A stretch of 6,236 nucleotides of DNA from Coriobacteriia bacterium (GTDB taxonomy: Bacteria > Actinomycetota > Coriobacteriia > Coriobacteriales > QAMH01). This document shows positions 5,847 to 6,236 of the stretch, piece after piece. The notes under the pieces are model-generated. The model searched no databases, was not told where the DNA came from, and saw only the letters and a program-made list of their open reading frames with translations. The DNA lies in contig CAAEKX010000392.1 in the NCBI GenBank assembly GCA_900756605.1, positions 1 through 6,236 of the forward strand, read 5' to 3'. Positions within the stretch are counted from its first letter, which is position 1; every line of letters starts with the position of its first letter. Both the position numbers and the translations under genes were made by a program.

Positions 5847-6236
5847 GCTACTTCTCCTTGCCGTGTGCGATCTTCTAGCTGCTGTTGGACCTGTCTCTCG
5901 ATGGATCTTGCCGTGCGCAGGCGCGCGTGCGTGATGGCTGCCGCCAGGGCGTCTGCCGCGTGGTCTGGCTTGGGCTCGTGGTCGAGCTTGAGCACGGCTC
6001 GTACCATGTACTGGATCTGCTTCTTGTCTGCCGAACCCGTGCCCACGAGCGTCTGCTTGATCTGCATGGGGGTGTACTCGTCGTATTCGAGGCCCTTGTA
6101 TGCACAGGCGACGAGAGCCGCGCCACGCGCCTGTGCCGTGGGGATGGCTGACTTTGCATTGGTGCCGAAGTAGATGCCCTCGACCGAGAGCTCCGAGGGG
6201 AGATAGCGATCGATGATCTCGAGAAGGTTATCGTGA
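5843..6236 (-). CDS. ruvC: Holliday junction resolvase RuvC, C-terminal part (5' end beyond window)
   Basis: RuvC is a dimeric, metal-dependent endonuclease with an RNase H fold that makes paired nicks in Holliday junctions. About 130 C-terminal residues are visible; the frame is open to the right edge, so the start and the first catalytic Asp lie outside. Visible family blocks are PSELSVEGIYFGTNAKSA, with the catalytic Glu in VEGIYFG; then AQARGAALVAC, MQIKQTLVGTGSADKKQIQYMV, and PKPDHAADALAAAITHAR. In the last block the AADAL aspartate matches E. coli D141. The residue three before it is His where E. coli has D138, the same substitution as His143 in Thermus thermophilus RuvC, so activity is expected. 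About 23 residues follow the AITHAR helix, a Gln/Arg-rich tail longer than that of E. coli RuvC. The stop overlaps the ruvA GTG. An internal ATG at 6067 is not the start, because conserved sequence lies upstream of it. Confidence 0.96.
   Translation of the reverse strand, partial: HDNLLEIIDRYLPSELSVEGIYFGTNAKSAIPTAQARGAALVACAYKGLEYDEYTPMQIKQTLVGTGSADKKQIQYMVRAVLKLDHEPKPDHAADALAAAITHARLRTARSIERQVQQQLEDRTRQGEVA
5854..5859 (-). promoter_or_regulatory. Ribosome binding site that sets the GTG start of ruvA
   Basis: AAGGAG on the minus strand, inside the 3' end of ruvC and seven bases before GTG at 5846. It supports the GTG start and coupling of ruvA translation to ruvC. Confidence 0.75.

Noticed and set aside
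5843..6067. A short ruvC beginning at the ATG at 6067
   Set aside because: Conserved RuvC sequence (SVEGIYFG, AQARGAALVA) continues upstream in frame to the window edge, so this ATG is internal.
5265..6173. Long plus-strand open frame (302 codons) opposite ruvA and ruvC
   Set aside because: It lies fully antisense to two firmly identified genes, has no recognisable domain, and is explained by the GC-rich codon pattern of the opposite strand.

Overview
The window looks like chromosomal DNA from a GC-rich Gram-positive bacterium, most likely an actinobacterium of the class Coriobacteriia. This is an inference. It rests on the base composition, the RuvA/B/C and Lgt sequence style, and a large wall-anchored protein with SpaA-like and VaFE-type repeat domains, a type common in gut Coriobacteriia. 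No rRNA or other taxonomic marker is present, so the genus is left open.

Layout from left to right. The plus strand carries the 3' part of lgt (prolipoprotein diacylglyceryl transferase, cut by the left edge). A 74-base gap with a probable extended -10 promoter follows, then a complete yebC-family gene. A strong 12-13 bp hairpin terminator (about 1333-1366) fills the short convergent gap. The minus strand then carries a complete 867-residue surface protein gene (1370-3973). Next is a 263-base intergenic region (3974-4236) rich in small repeats. Last comes the Holliday-junction operon, read right to left as ruvC (cut by the right edge), ruvA and ruvB, with 4-base start/stop overlaps at both joints.

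How the genes work together. RuvA, RuvB and RuvC form the resolvasome: RuvA binds the four-way junction, the RuvB hexamers pump DNA, and RuvC cuts. The tight overlaps imply translational coupling. Lgt lipidates preprolipoproteins, and YebC is a translation factor or regulator; both are housekeeping genes with no direct link to Ruv. In many bacteria yebC lies directly upstream of ruvC on the same strand. Here it is convergent with the ruv operon, and the surface protein gene sits between them, which suggests a local rearrangement or insertion.

The accessory part is the surface protein and its upstream DNA. The protein has a signal peptide, three SpaA/Cna-B-like domains, three VaFE-type repeats of decreasing conservation towards the N-terminal side, and a sortase signal that reads SPLTG rather than LPxTG. 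The DNA upstream holds a 22-bp tandem repeat, an overlapping inverted repeat, and a REP-like element next to the ruvB stop codon. I found no convincing new defence or mobile system. The repeat-rich upstream region and the unusual anchor are the parts most worth checking.
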